Shown: positions 45,990-58,624 of the stretch, piece by piece
How the letters are laid out: each line of letters starts with the position of its first letter
How positions within the stretch are numbered: the first letter of the stretch is position 1
Assembly (NCBI RefSeq): GCF_040939455.1
Contig: NC_134120.1
Coordinates: 14,909,001 to 14,973,000, forward strand
Direction of reading: 5' to 3'
DNA length: 64,000 nucleotides
Origin: Microcebus murinus
Lineage: Eukaryota > Chordata > Mammalia > Primates > Cheirogaleidae
Made by a program: the position numbers and the translations under genes
Notes under the pieces: model-generated
Seen by the model: only the letters and a program-made list of their open reading frames with translations
The model's database searches: none
What the model was told of the DNA's origin: nothing

Positions 45990-46845
45990 TGAAGGATTTT
46001 TAAAAATTCTGTGAAATTGATTTTTTTTTTGGTAATAACTTGCATATGTCAATTTCTGCAGATCATGCTTGCATGTTCTAGCCTAGTTGGGTGGACATAG
46101 TGAGAGAACTGTGTACCATAAGTAATCCCACACTTATGTCTGGCAACAGTTTCTATCTGGAACAAGGATGAAAAGAGGAGGAGAAGGATGAGGAAGAAGA
46201 GGAACTTTGAATACCAAAACAGATATTTATTTTTGGTGATATCACAAAAGGCTTTGAGTAACCAAAAGTGGATATCAAAAACATCATGTGCTTTCTTTGA
46301 GTGCCTTAGATTGCTTGCCCTCTATGAGAACTCATTCTGCCAGAAGCCATCCTAGCTCGTCTTTTATCCTATACGAGCTCTTGTGTAGAGTGGCCAGGTG
46401 CACATCAAGGCCACATGCAGGTACATGTGGCTGGGCTGGGACTCTAAGCCAGGCAACCTGACACCAGAACTTGTGTTCTTAACCACTGGGCTCTTCTTGA
46501 AGGCCTAACAATTGTGGTTTCTTCACTTTCTTGCCAACTGCAAATTAAAGAGGCATTTAGAAGAAGAAAGGAGGCCTGCTGGAAATGGGGACATCAATTC
46601 TACTGGTAAAAACAAAAGTTGGACGAGTCATCGAAAGCAATCATGGCAACCGCCCATTCCCCGCAAAGGAACCAGCACGCACTGGCACCATTCAGTGAAA
46701 GATGTGTTATCGTGCACGTTTCGCTGCCCCACACAGTTACCCTGAGTTATCCTATGTGATTAAATTAGCTTCAGCAATATCGCTGAAGAAGGAGGATTAA
46801 ATTTTATCTAAAAACAACATAAACCATAATGTTAACTTGTAAGTT
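45990..46845. other. Intron sequence, nothing recognised
   Basis: A purine-rich piece 'gaaaagaggaggagaaggatgaggaagaagagg' lies at about 46168-46202. No exon or repeat is supported. Confidence 0.4.
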
Positions 46846-46849
46846 TCGC

Positions 46850-47055
46850 TTCTGTGGAACCTCTCCAGGATGGTGCCAGATGGTGGAGACGATTCTAACA
46901 ACTTCTAGCAAGATGTCGCAGTTACAGAGCAGCTGCTTGGGCCTCATCCCAGACCCACCGAATCGGAATCTGCATTTTGACAAGGTCCCTAGGTGTTTCC
47001 TCTGCACATTCCATTTTGGAAAGTGCTGTCCTAATCATCACTGCCTCTTTCCAGA
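46850..47055. repeat. Old palindromic DNA-transposon fragment
   Basis: 'cagacccaccgaatcggaatctgcattttgacaagg' and 'ccattttggaaagtgctgtcc' belong to the same element type as 37300-37480. The short frames on both strands here are by-products. Confidence 0.45.
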
Positions 47056-47099
47056 GCACGCACTCGCTTGATTGCATATTTCCTCCTTGCAAGGCGGTA

Positions 47100-47645
47100 G
47101 GTCATGATTCTTAGCCTTGACCACACATTAGAATCATTTGAGGAGCTTTAAAAAAGAAATCCCAAGGCCGGGCGTGGTGGCTCACGCCTGTAATCCTAGC
47201 ACTTTGGGAGGCCGAGGCGGGCGGATTGCTCAAGGTCAGGAGTTCAAAACCAGCCTGAGCGAGACCCCGTCTCTACCAAAAATAGAAATAAATTAATTGA
47301 CCAACTAAAAATATATATACAAGAAATTAGCCGGGCATGGTGGTGCATGCCTGTAGTCCCAGCTACTCAGGAGGCTGAGGCAGTAGGATTGCTGAGCCCC
47401 GGAGATTGAGGTTGCTGTGAGCCAGGCTGACGCCATGGCACTCACTCTAGCCTGGGCAACAAAGTGAGACTCTGTTTCAAAAAAAAAAAAAAAAAAAAAA
47501 AAGAAATCCCAGCGTTCAGACTGCCCTACAGCCCAGTCACATCCGAAACTCCTGAGGTGGGTGCCAGGCACCAGGAATTTGTAAAGCTGCTCACGTGGTT
47601 CCAGTACGTGGCAAAGGTTGAAAACCACTGCCTGAGACTTAAAGA
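47100..47645 (+). repeat. Old DNA-transposon fragment split by an Alu
   Basis: The left part 'ccttgaccacacattagaatcatttgaggagcttta' (47115-47160) and the right part 'gtaaagctgctcacgtggttcc..aaaggttgaaaaccactg' (47505-47640) are the two ends of one palindromic element. The Alu at 47166-47502 sits between them. Confidence 0.6.
47166..47502 (+). mobile_element. Alu SINE, lemur-type, sense
   Basis: It starts 'ggccgggcgtggtggctcacgcctgtaatcc' and has the insert 'aaattaattgaccaactaaa'. It ends with about 24 A. The duplication aaaaaagaaatccca lies before it and after its A-tail. Confidence 0.95.
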
Positions 47646-48315
47646 GAAGCAGCCTAGGCCTTTGTCAGAAGCTGGGTAAGTGGCCTCTGTTTCTTACTTC
47701 CATGGCCACTAAGCCTAGGGCCTTTTCACGCCTTTGGCAATTGCTGCAGGTCCAGCTCCCTCGATGGGAGTTCGTGGCTTAAGACAGTGTTGGTGAAGCG
47801 TCAACACGTCTGGTGTCTCCCATCCTTCATCCGTTAGATCTTGCTTTCTCCTGGCAGCTCCCTTCTGCTCCATGGGGGTTGGTTTGAGCGTAGCTGGAGA
47901 GCAATGCAGTAGACCGAGGTGGATTAAGAAGGATAGGGCATTTCTCTGCCTTCATGAGTTATGAGTTTCTTAAGCTGATCAGTTCCAAATCCCATGGTAC
48001 AAATTCCATCACTTTTCATTTTATATTGTGGGCTCTCAGCTTGGTGTTTGGAGCTACTGAGCAACCTTTGCATTTTTTTGTTCAATATTTTGCTTTGTTG
48101 CTGCACTGCGTGAACCTTCCCCCAAGACATAAACATGGCTCAGCATATTATAAATGAAAGCTTTTCAGTGTCAAGCTGTGTTTTTCTTTCCTTGCGAGCA
48201 TCAAACACAAACACTCTGCTTTTTCACATAGTGTGGCAGGAAATCTACATGCTGGCCGGGATCCTCCTCCCACCCATCTGTATGCCTCTTTACTCTCCTG
48301 CCTTCCCTTCTGATA
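47645..48315. other. Intron sequence, nothing recognised
   Basis: There is no repeat or exon that I can support. Confidence 0.4.
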
Positions 48316-48331
48316 ACTGAAAGAACTTCTC

Positions 48332-48660
48332 TTTTTTTTTTGAAACAGAGTCTGGCTTTGTTGTCCAGGCTAGAGTGTGAGTGCCATGATGTCAGCCTAG
48401 CTCACAGCAACCTCAAACTCCTGGGCTCAAGCAATCCTGCTGCCTCAGCCTCCCTAGTTGCTGGGACTACAGGCATGTGCCAACCATGCCTGGCTAATTT
48501 TTTCTATATATATTAGTTGGCCAATTAATTTCTTTCTATTTATAGTAGAGACAGGGTGTCGCTCTTGCTCAGGCTGGTTTCGAACTCCTGACCTCGAGCA
48601 ATCTGCCCGCCTCGGCCTCCCAGAGTGCTAGGATTACAGGCGTGAGCCACCTCGCCCAGC
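48332..48660 (-). mobile_element. Alu SINE, lemur-type, antisense
   Basis: T-run, 'gaaacagagtctggctttgttgtcc', the insert 'atatattagttggccaatta', and the end 'gcgtgagccacctcgcccagcc'. ctgaaagaacttctc is present at both ends (from 48318 and 48661). Confidence 0.95.
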
Positions 48661-48679
48661 CTGAAAGAACTTCTCAAAC

Positions 48680-49550
48680 CACCGTTCCCACCCCAGGAAA
48701 CACAAGGTTTTTTATGGGCTTGAGTTAACTTTATGTAACACAAAATAATGCTTTCTGTGGTTTGACTGGATAGTTATAACTTAAGCCCTGCATTTACCAT
48801 ATGGCCTTAAACCAGGCAGTCCCCAAGTATCTCTATGTAATGCATAGTTCTGTACATATAATTTATCTTGAGTGCTACAACAGCATTTATGCTTATTAAA
48901 CCACAGCAATGGAAATGATTATAAATCAAGAAATAAAAGAAATGCAATTGCATTTTGTGTATAGAGGTGCCTTTGAGGTTCTTAATGAGGGATTTCTTTG
49001 AATTTGAGGCTGGTAAGATGAAGTGGTTCATAAGTGACCTCTGAGTTAATACAACCTCAGTTTGACAGTCCTAGTGAGCATGACACCCTAGGACAGAGAA
49101 TCTCATATGAATGAGTATTTAAATTGAAGGCATTAGAGAATCCAAGTGGGCTCCTGATGACCTGCTTGGTATCTCTGCTGTCCCCATTATATTCTGTAAT
49201 TTCCCAGAGACCCCCAGTGTATGGGAAGCATGTGTTCTGGTCATGGAACATATATGTATTATAATTGGTGGAGACCACATAAAGGACAATGAAAAAGGGT
49301 GCCCAAGCCTGGAGACGCCTGGCCCTGGGGGCTCTTGTGGTCCTAGGGCAGGAGAGGTTTGAGGTCTTGGAACACTTGGGGCCATCTGTGGGTGGTCACT
49401 GCTGTGTGGGTGAGAAGGGAGTTTATGTGCACTAAGACACTCCAGCATGGGCTACCCTGCCTTGCAGCTCTTAACCATTCAAGTTATTCAAGCTTTGCCT
49501 CCAAGTCCTGCCTCTTCTGTGAATCTTTCCTTAAACATGTTGGGTGGGTA
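48680..49550. other. Intron sequence, nothing recognised
   Basis: The 109-residue minus frame (49119-49448) and 116-residue plus frame (49359-49709) overlap each other. The latter runs into the pyrimidine tract. No family is recognised. Confidence 0.4.
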
Positions 49551-49556
49551 TGTGTG

Positions 49557-49705
49557 TCTTTCTCCCTTTCTCTCTTCTTTTCTCTTCCTCGTCTGGTCTG
49601 GTCTCCTCTCCCTCCTGTCTGGTCTCCTCTTCCTCATCATCTCCTCTTCCTTGTCTGTTCTGGTCTGGTCTTGTCTCTTTTTCATTTTCCCATCTCCCCC
49701 CTTTC
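49557..49705. repeat. Pyrimidine-rich low-complexity tract
   Basis: About 150 bases are almost all C and T on the plus strand, broken mainly by repeated tctgg and ctggtct units. The arginine/glutamate-rich frames on the minus strand are a product of this composition. Confidence 0.92.
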
Positions 49706-49708
49706 TTA

Positions 49709-49986
49709 GCATCTTGCTCTGTTGCCTGGGCTAGAAGCGCCGTGGTGTCACCATAGCTCCGTAGCTCACTGCAACTTTCCACTCCTGGGCTCAAGGGACC
49801 CTCCTGGTTCAGCTTCCTGAGTCACTGGGACTACAGGCCTGTGCCATGATGCCTGGCTGATTATTTGTTGTAGGGATGGGATCTCGTGCTTGCTTAGGCT
49901 GGCCTAGAACTCCTGACCTCGAGCAATCCTCCTGCCTCAGCTTCCCCAAGTGCTAGAATTACAGGCATGAACCACCCTTGCCCAGC
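49709..49986 (-). mobile_element. Old Alu, antisense
   Basis: It is diverged and lacks the lemur insert: 'cttgctctgttgcctgggctagaag' to 'aggcatgaaccacccttgcccagc'. It follows directly on the pyrimidine tract, which may derive from expansion of the T-rich Alu tail. Confidence 0.85.
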
Positions 49987-49989
49987 TGA

Positions 49990-52620
49990 ATTTCCTTTTT
50001 AAATAAAAGAAAGTTTCCCACTGTTGAGCCTTTAAAACATGATTTGTGTGATCTTAGGATGTGACATGTGTCTTCCCCTGACAGCTTGACTCACTATTGA
50101 ATGTCCTAGTATAGTTGATACGTGTGTGCTCTTGTGTGTACCTCTGTGGCGATGTCTGCCTTCATTTTGTGAAGTTCAGGGCATTAGGATCGTTCATATC
50201 TAACTCCCTATGCCCCCAGCAGATAAGGGTTTCATAAACAATTCTTAGGACTTTAAAATTGAGGGGCTTGGATCCCCAAAGAAATTGCCTTAATGACCAG
50301 GGAAAAGGCACCTTTATTCTTCTAGGAAAGTACTCAAAGGGGATCATCACTCTTTCTGCTATCCCAGATGACCTTCCCAACTATGAGGATGGAGATTTTC
50401 AGGTTTGGAAAAAGGAAGATTAAGGGCTTATCTGATGGCAACATTTGCTCCTTGCATCATAGCAATTAATGACTTGGAAGTAAGGGTCTTTCCTAATCTC
50501 AGCCTTTTAGGACAACAGCTATCTGAGGGGGTGGAGTATATTCCCTGACCTTTTCTGTGCATATATAAGGACATACTTAGAGTTATCACTTACAGAAATC
50601 GCTTTATTCTGCAATTGCTTTTTTCACTTCAGGAACACTCATCACTACCTAGGGTGCTAATCCATTTTTACAGCAAGATATTTCTCTTACAGCATGGTAT
50701 TTCATGCTAAGGGGGCCCTCTGCTTTGGTACATTCAGGTTTTAGACCTAAGATGCTATTCATAATTTCAAGTATATCAAGTTTTACCAAAATGAATCAGA
50801 TGATGATGATGATCTAGTCTAACTAGATAGAGCATACTGGTCTGGAACTTGTGGGTCATGTCCTTTTAACGTACCACCCTCTTGCCACTTCCCTGCTGGG
50901 TCCTCCAGAAGCCTCTGGCTCCCTCTGAACCTCAGCGGGGGGGAGGATGAAGCTTTGATCAAGGTCCTTCGAGGTCCGACAGTCTGGCTGCGATCACTCC
51001 CTGCCTCACAAAGAGCAGAGCAAACGGAAGCAGGCTTAGTTTACAGCCCAGGGGATTTGCTTGACAGAAGGGCGAACATCTTGACTGGGGAATACCGTGG
51101 AGACCCCGGGGTACTTATCTCTAATAAGCCTTAAAAACAGGCTGCCATCGTGAGCTGTCCATTTGCTCTCTTGAATGCCTATAATGGTTTCTTTACTCCA
51201 GTTGTTTACTTGGAGAAAAGGGGGGGGAAAAGTCTCTTTACTTTCCAGGTATCTGCTTTAAAGCAGGTGCGTCTATTTGCCCTGTGCACGTGGCGCGTGA
51301 GCACAGGAGCCTGTCACCTCACTCTGGGAAGTGTTAAAGGCCCCTGTCTCGCCACTGGCTGGCTTCTCTTCTGCTTTCTCTCAAGCTGTGCTGTACCCTC
51401 GGATAGCAGAATGGGGGGGGGGGGGTGGAGTATCAGTTTCCTCAGTTAGCGAAGAGCTATAGTCCCATGGCGGCCTTTCCCTTCCTAAAAAGGAGAAATC
51501 AAATCTCCGTGGGGAGACTCATGCTAATAAAGTGGGAAGAAAAGGTGACATCAGATGAGCTTCCTTGTAAAGCTGCGTTCACGTCTTAGCCTGACCTACT
51601 GGGCTTAACGTTATCTCTTACGTTTGCTAAAGTTTTATTACAAACTTACACTTCAACATGCGTTATCTCCTTTTGAATCTATTTATTTTATGGACCAAAG
51701 AAATTCTATTCAGCAGTGTCTAAGGGCCCTTGTAAAGACTTCACGTGCAGATGTGCCTGCTGCTGTTCCCGTTTTGCAGTTCTGGTTCCATATTTGGCTC
51801 TGTTTAGGGATGCCCAGGGAGATGGTGAAACGAGACAGTTAGCCCCATCATCTAGCTGTCTATGTTTAAAAACCACAACAGCCTGCTTGCTCTCTCAGCC
51901 AAATTACCTACATAAAAGGATGAGGGTTTCTGTTGAATAACACAGATAATGACCAGGTTTTCTTTTTTCTTAATAATCCTTTTCCATGTTTGGGTCGTCT
52001 GTTTAACAAAAAGGTGTCCCCCCCCCCCTTAGGTTCCGCTCATTAAATCAACAGGCTGCTCATTAGTTTGAGGCTTGATTCTTTCTTTCTCTTCCTCGCA
52101 AGTTAGCCTGCCCTAGCTCCACTTTAACCTGCACGCCTTTGGAAGGAATGTTAACTAGCCTGGGTTGTAATCTGATGGACCAAAGTGAGTTTCCACTGCA
52201 GCTTTTGCTTTTTCATTGGTCTTTACATGCGTCATAATCGTAAGAAAACAAAACTGATTTTGGGGGCAAAGAAAAGCTGACTGGACTTTCTTTTGGAATG
52301 TAGCCTTTAATTAGGAAAATTTCAAATATGCCAAAGTAAGGAGAAGAATGTAACGAATTTTCACATTCTCATCACCAAGATTTTGCTATGTGTGCTTTCT
52401 CTGCCCCTTTTAATTTTTCCTCTAAAGTATTCTAAAAGCAAATCCCAGATATCTCATTTTACCACTATGTATTTCAGTATTCATCTCTAAAAAATATGGT
52501 TTTCATATGTTACCAAAATTGTCGTCATCACACACATAACAACCTGATATAAACTATTTTTAAACATTGTTTTCTCCCAGATGAAATGGGTTTGTTTTGT
52601 GGAGCTATTTCTCTTAAGTA
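49990..52620. other. Intron sequence with poly-G/C runs
   Basis: I found no exon. Homopolymer runs occur at about 51412-51425 (G) and 52018-52028 (C). The part 52320-52560 ('aaagcaaatcccagatatctcattttacc') resembles an ancient interspersed repeat. Confidence 0.4.
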
Positions 52621-52626
52621 ATAGAT

Positions 52627-52843
52627 GAACAGCCTGAGCAAAAGTGAGATCCCATCTCTACTAAAAAAAAAAAAAAAAATAGAAAAATTAGCTGGGCATG
52701 TTGGCACACACCTGTGGTCCCAGCTACTTGGGAGGCTGAGGCAGGAGGATCGCTGGAGCTCAGGAGTTAGAGGTTGCTGTGAGTGGTGATGATGCCACTG
52801 CACTCTACCTGGGGTGACAGAGCAAGACTTTCTCAAAAAAAAG
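52627..52843 (+). mobile_element. 5'-truncated Alu, sense
   Basis: 'aacagcctgagcaaaagtgagatcccatctctac', an A-rich linker, then a right monomer 'attagctgggcatgttggcacacacctgtgg' to 'gggtgacagagcaagact' and an A-tail. The first part of the left monomer is missing. Confidence 0.9.
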
Positions 52844-52849
52844 TAATAA

Positions 52850-54160
52850 ATGAATGGTATTTCTAATCACCAATGAGTGAATGTGTTAAACATTTTAACA
52901 GGTGTGCTTAATTCTGAGCAAGTTTCTAGAATAGAAATACTGAACTATTTCACTGTAGCACTTAGTGGTAGAGCAGATTTCTGTATGAGGATAGTTAATT
53001 GCTTTGGTTTCAAAAGTACTTAAATATAAGATTATTTCCCCCTGCAGGACAATTCCATGTTTGACCCTAAAGATAATACCATAGGGTGAAAGAGGAGTGT
53101 TCTTATCAGATAAAAGTGTAGCTTCTAAAGGGAAGCTAACATTTATTTTTATATCTATATTTGTATTTATATTTTACTTTTGTGCTTGGAGCCTGTTTAA
53201 ACCCAAATAAACAGGGTTTTATTTTCACTTTTTTCAGCAAAATTGGATTCACTCAATTCACTCAGTGCATTAGCTTCTCTAACATAACCAAAAAACAGCT
53301 TAAATATTCTGAAGTGAAGGGTCTCCATAGTCTGTTTTTAATATTTTGATGTCATCTATTCTTATATTTTTCAACATTTTATAACATTTAGAGTCAAGTG
53401 GATGATTTACTCTGTATTTTTAATGTTTTACGCTTCAGTTTTGTTTTTTAAAAATTACTACGGGGGTATAAATGTTACGTGGATAGCTTTTATAAATGCT
53501 TAAGTCGGGGCTATTTCGCTTAGTGTTAACTATTTAAAGTGGAGGTTAGAATCGAGTAACTCCATAGCTGGTGAGACACTGTGCTCTCGACAACCCCAGC
53601 CTGCTGTATCCTCACCATGGCAACTGCTTGCTAACTTTTTAGCTTATTCTTTTGGTTTTTACCTCCATATCTCTAAGAAACTTATATTTACTTCCCACTT
53701 CAGTTTGAGTCGTCTGACTTCCTTCTGTTGGAGAGAATTCAGCTGTCATCAACCACTATATACACACTCCCGTCCCATCTTGCATGCTCCCAGTGTAGCC
53801 ATTACAATTTGGGACGACAGATGAGTTCTCGGTGGTGATGTTATGACTGTGGCAATGCTAAGCGTGGCTGTACACCATGACTGCTTTTCCTTTCTTCTAC
53901 TGTATCTTCCCTTTCCTGTACTTAAGATTTTAATTTTTTCCTGCTTCTTCGTACACACCTAATCACAAACCAAGCCCCAATTCACCCTTCCTGGTATAAA
54001 GTTCCTCTTAGAACTATTGAACTTACAAGGTATTGTGTCATTTTAGCTGCCTAAATTCAGCCCAGAGCTTTGAGCCCTGCACTGATCTGGTTGGTTTCTT
54101 TCTAACCTGGCTGTGGCCTCGGGCTCTACCTTCACGGTCATCCTGGGGAATCTTTTTGTT
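52850..54160. other. Intron sequence with an L1-like scrap
   Basis: 'ttaaaaattactacgggggtataaatgttacg' at about 53440-53480 resembles the L1 3' end at 37600. The rest is AT-rich and unassigned. Confidence 0.4.
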
Positions 54161-54165
54161 TTTGT

Positions 54166-54270
54166 TTTATTTTTTTTTCTTTTATTTGTAAGACAAGGTC
54201 TTGTTATGTTGCTCAGGCTGGCCTTGAACTCCTGGGCTCAAGCGATCCTCCTGTCTCAGCCTCCTGAGTG
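54166..54270 (-). mobile_element. Alu monomer fragment, antisense
   Basis: 'gtaagacaaggtcttgttatgttgctcaggctgg' to 'cctcctgtctcagcctcctgagtg' is about 100 bp of one Alu monomer. Confidence 0.8.
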
Positions 54271-54599
54271 TCCTTGGGCTTCTGTTTCTCCATGGTGTTG
54301 CAGTCTGCATTTCCTCATTTATTCCTTTATTTTGGTGGGGTGGATAGACTTTTGGTGGAGTGTAAACTTTCCTGAGAAAGGATTTTGGAAGCTTTATTTC
54401 CTGAGCTTCGGCAACTTATGTATCCAGTTGCCTGCTTGATCTTTACTTGGATGTCTTCAAGGCATTCTGAAGATGACAGGTCCAAATAGGGATTGTGATT
54501 TCTCCTTCCTCCCCTCCCCCATTCCCATAAATCCAGAAGCAGGTTTAGATCATTCTATTTCACACACCCCTGCATCTTATCAAATGTATCCAATCTGGG

Positions 54600-55600
54600 G
54601 CTATCTCCTCCCCTGCACCGTTCTGGTCCAAGCTGCCATCCTCTTTGGCCTGGAATATTGCAACTTTTCTTTTTCCTGTCTGTCTTGCAATCTATTCCCA
54701 TGTAGCAGAAAGGGAGATCTTGAACCTTGGAACAGTATGTCTGACCCAGGCTTAAAATCCTTCAGTGGAGGCTGGGCGCAGTGGCTCACGCCTATAATCC
54801 TAGCACTCTGGGAGGCCGAGGTGGGCGGATTGCTCGAGGTCAGGAGTGTGAAACCAGCCTGAGCAAGAGCAAGACCCCTGTCTCTACTATAAATAAAGAA
54901 ATTAAATGGCCAACTAATATATATAGAAAAAATTAGCCAGGCATGGTGCATGCCTGTAGTCCCAGCTACTCAGGAGGCTGAGGCAGGAGGATGGCTTGAG
55001 CCCAGGAGTTTGAGGTTGCTGTGAGGTAGGCTGACACCACGGCACTCACTCTAGCCTGGGCAACAAAGCGAGACTCTGTCTCAAAAAAAAAAAAAAAAAA
55101 AAAAAAATCCTTCAATTGCTTCTCATTGCCTTGGAAACAAAACCCATACTCCTTAACCTGGCCTGCAAGACCTGAGTGGTGTGGCCCCTGCCTGTCACTT
55201 GTCCTGTCCTGCCTCAGTTTAGCTCACTGTTTTCATTTCTTTGAATAACAGGCTCTTCCCTGTCATTTATCCAAGTTATTACTCATTGTTCCTGGATAAA
55301 AGGTCCTTCCCCACTTAAAAAAAAAAAATCCTAATCCCAGTTCCTATTCTTACAGAATTTAATGACAATATCACTTCCTCAATGAGATCTCCCAAATTCC
55401 CGGCCACTAGTATATCCCTCTATCTCTTGTCCACTTTAGCTTTCCGTTTTATTTCATTATAGTACTATAAATAACTTATAACTTATTTTACATGTCTTTT
55501 TCTGACTAAATGTCAGGGCAGGGGCCATGTCTGTCTCATTTTTGTGTCTCCTGTGCCCAGCGCAGAGCCTGATTGTGCGGAATACATATTCGCGAAAGAA
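54600..55600 (+). repeat. L2 LINE 3' region split by an Alu
   Basis: 'ctggcctgcaagacctgagtggtgtggcccctgcctg', 'ctcaatgagatctccc', 'gcaggggccatgtctgtctc' and 'cctgtgcccagcgcagagcctg' follow L2 to its 3' end. The Alu at 54770-55108 interrupts it. Confidence 0.75.
54770..55108 (+). mobile_element. Alu SINE, lemur-type, sense
   Basis: 'ggctgggcgcagtggctcacgcctataatcc' to 'caacaaagcgagactctgtctc' and about 27 A. The insert is 'aaatggccaactaatatata'. The duplication aaaatccttca lies upstream at about 54754 and after the A-tail. Confidence 0.95.
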
Positions 55601-55604
55601 CGAA

Positions 55605-57604
55605 TACATGTGGTTACTGTGTGGTGAGGCTGTCCTCTGGAACGGAGCCACGTTTATTATTTGTGGATTTAAATTTACATTTGGATTTATTCCATATGTA
55701 AGGCAGTTTATAATACATAAAACATAAGAGAGCATAAATTAAAAGGGGGGGGGTGGAGTAAAGATAACCAAGACAGGAAACGTAAGAAACACAGCCAGGA
55801 CGGAGGCTATGAACGTGTACAGTAAAGAGCCGTAGACTTGCAGTGTGTGGGCCATTTGGCTCTGAACTCTTCTAGCAGCCAGTGAGAAAAGATCAGTTAC
55901 ACAGGCCCATATGGTAAAGACAGAATGGTGCCCAGGAGAACTACAACTGGTCTTTATGGTAAGACCAAACATAAACTTTACCCAAGGGTCACTGTAAAAA
56001 AAAAAAAAATAATAATAATAAATATATTTTTTAATGTATCATGATGAAGATCATCCCTATAATAGATATGGCAAATTTCACAGGAATTGTGAAATTTATA
56101 ATCTTCAAGTATAGACTGCTGCTGTCTTGCCAAGTACAGTTTGGTTAAGGCTGATTTATGGGGCATCCAGGCTATCTGTGCTGTGTGATAGTAGGATAGT
56201 AGCTGTTTACACCACTGCCTGCTTTAAGAGATTACCTACGAGGGTGGGGATGGGGAAGGTACACTTCTTAGTATTTTTTTTTTTTAAAGCTCCAAACCTT
56301 ATTTGTAGCTTCCTTTATTTGTCCTAAGCAACTACTGCTGACTTTTAAGATTGCATTGTTTATCTTTATTTGCTTCTTTAGAACATCTTAGGGATCCTGC
56401 TTCTTTCTTTCCAGGCTTTAGTGTTAATTCCTCCTATCCCAATCCTGAGTCTGGTGTTCACTTCCTCTAGCAGCATCTGTCTTCAAGTATAAAAGGTATT
56501 AGACTCCCGGACAGTATTTTGAGAATGCCTAGACCTTCCTTAGTTTCATATGTGATAACTGTTTCTGAACGCTGGATGGACCCACTTTGTCTGCTCTTTA
56601 ACACCTGATTTTCTTGTCTCCTGAATGTTTTCAGGCTTTCCTTTAACTCAGTGATGCTTGTATGTTCAATCACCGATGATTCTCAAGAGAATGGAGTTAA
56701 GAGATGGAAGTTTTTTTCCATAGCTTTGGAGAAAAGTCTTTTGATGTGGGAGCTGTCCACTTAGAGTCAGCCTGCTCAGAGAAGCAGAAACCTTCATGTC
56801 CTTCGTGTTAGTTCAGTAGTTGTGGGGTGGGAAGTAAGTTGCTGTAGCTTTTAGTTGTCGTTGCTTGGTTTTCTCCATGTAGCACTCAAAGTGCAACCAG
56901 TCACTGACCACACCAATCATTATTACAGAAGATATGCAGGACTCTCAGGACTTATTTCACACCATGGTTAGGACACAACACAGAAATTCCTCCTGCAGAA
57001 TCAGCTTGTGCCACAAATTGAATATAATGCAGATTAAAGAGCACTATTTGCATCACAGCTCACTGATGGGAATGAAGCTTCTATCACAGGGACATTAGAA
57101 CTGCTCACAGGAACAAAAGTTGCTGGTGGGTAACTGATTGGATTTGGGTTCTTTGAACATTCTTATCCAAGCTACAAGTTATTTAAACTTTGAGTGTTCT
57201 GTTAACTATCCTATTTCCATTTTGTGCTTTATGAAAAGCCCTGGGTGATAAAGATAAGAATCTGTATAGGAAAGTGTAAATGATAGGCTTGGTGGAGGCA
57301 GAAGAAATGCCTTTCGAGCAAAACCTGGATATGATTAAAATGCTGGATTTACCCAGGGATTGTTTAGGTCTTATAGCTAAAAGCTATTTATTAAATTCCT
57401 GCAGAAAATTTCTATTGTAAATCTGAAATTTTATAGACCCTAAACCCCTTTTCCCTATGAGAGCAGTTATTTTTATAACAGTTGGTGATTACACAAGGTT
57501 TCTTAGAAGTGCAAATATTGTATCATAGCAGAAGAGATTGTGCTCATTAAACTTTTTTTGGACAATGCCAAATAAGCACTTAATAACTTATATTAATTTT
57601 GGTT
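55605..57604. other. Intron sequence, nothing recognised
   Basis: A poly-G run (about 55745-55752) and an A-run with an AAT-type repeat (about 55995-56022) are present. I see no exon or nameable repeat. Confidence 0.4.
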
Positions 57605-57620
57605 GTACTCACATATTCTT

Positions 57621-57952
57621 TTTTTTTTTTTTTTTGAGACAAGAATCTCGCTTTGTTGCTCAGGCTAGAGTGAGTGTGTCAGCCTAGCTCACAGCAACCT
57701 CAAACTCCTGGGCTCAAGCAATCTTGCTGCCTCAGCCTACGGAGTAGCTGGGACTACAGGCATGTGCCACCATGCCCGGCTAATTTTTTCTATATATATT
57801 AGTTGGCCAATTAATTTCTTTCTATTTATAGTAGAGATGGGGTCTTGCTCTTGCTCAGGCTGGTTTCGAACTCCTGACCTCGAGCAATCCGCCCGCCCTC
57901 CTCGGCCTCCCAGAATGCTAGGATTACAGGCGTGAGCTACCGCGACCGGCCA
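57621..57952 (-). mobile_element. Alu SINE, lemur-type, antisense, 16-bp duplication
   Basis: Poly-T, 'gagacaagaatctcgctttgttgc', the insert 'atatattagttggccaatta', and the end 'gcgtgagctaccgcgaccggcc'. gtactcacatattctt is repeated exactly at 57605-57620 and 57953-57968. Confidence 0.96.
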
Positions 57953-57984
57953 GTACTCACATATTCTTATTGAACTTGTTTTAA

Positions 57985-58200
57985 ATAGCTATAAGTAGTA
58001 TGTTCTGAGCACTGTGTTAAGCAACGTATATGATTTTCTTTAACCTTCTCGACCATCTCAACAAATGATTTTTAATCCCCCTTTTATAGAGAGAGTTGAG
58101 ACCTAGATTTATCAAGCAGCTTGCTCAAAGTCACATAGCACGCAAGTAATGCAGCTGTGTTTCCAACTTGACAGTTCATGCTTCACTCATTCCTTAGTCA
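57985..58200 (-). repeat. MIR SINE, antisense
   Basis: 'tctgagcactgtgttaagcaa', 'taatcccccttttatagagagagttgag', 'gcttgctcaaagtcacatagcacgcaagtaatgcag' follow reverse-complement MIR. Confidence 0.7.
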
Positions 58201-58214
58201 TTTGCAACACAGTT

Positions 58215-58620
58215 TTATTCTATCAGTCATCTGCTGTAGTGTAACAAACCACCCTAACGCTTAGTGGCAACACCTCTCTTGCTCACGGTTCTGTGGGTTT
58301 GCAGTGTGGGCAGGGCTCGGTGGGGGCTCTGTTCCACGTGGTGCTGGCTGGGGTGGCCCAGTAGGTGCTGGAGGAGCTAAGGTGGCCTCATTCATGTGTT
58401 TGAGGTCTTGGCTGTGGCTGCCAGGTGATGTGCCTCAGTTCCCCTCCAACTGACCCCTCTCCACCTGGTCTCTCATCATTCGATAGTCTAGGTTGGGCTT
58501 CCTTTCATGGTGGTACAGTTCCAAATGTAGAGATGGAAGCAGTCAGAGGTAGAAGTTCTTAAAGCCTAAACACTGAAGACCGGAACTAGCATAGGCTACT
58601 TGCATCTCATACTGTCGATC
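58215..58620. repeat. Old interspersed repeat, as at 7370
   Basis: 'gctgtagtgtaacaaaccaccctaacgcttagtggcaac' and 'ttgctcacggttctgtgggttt' open the same ancient repeat type as 7370-7850. The family is not assigned. Confidence 0.5.
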
Positions 58621-58624
58621 ATAG

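Noticed and set aside
49488..49794. Arg/Glu-rich minus-strand frames resembling charged nuclear proteins
   Set aside because: They are produced by the simple pyrimidine-rich tract on the other strand.
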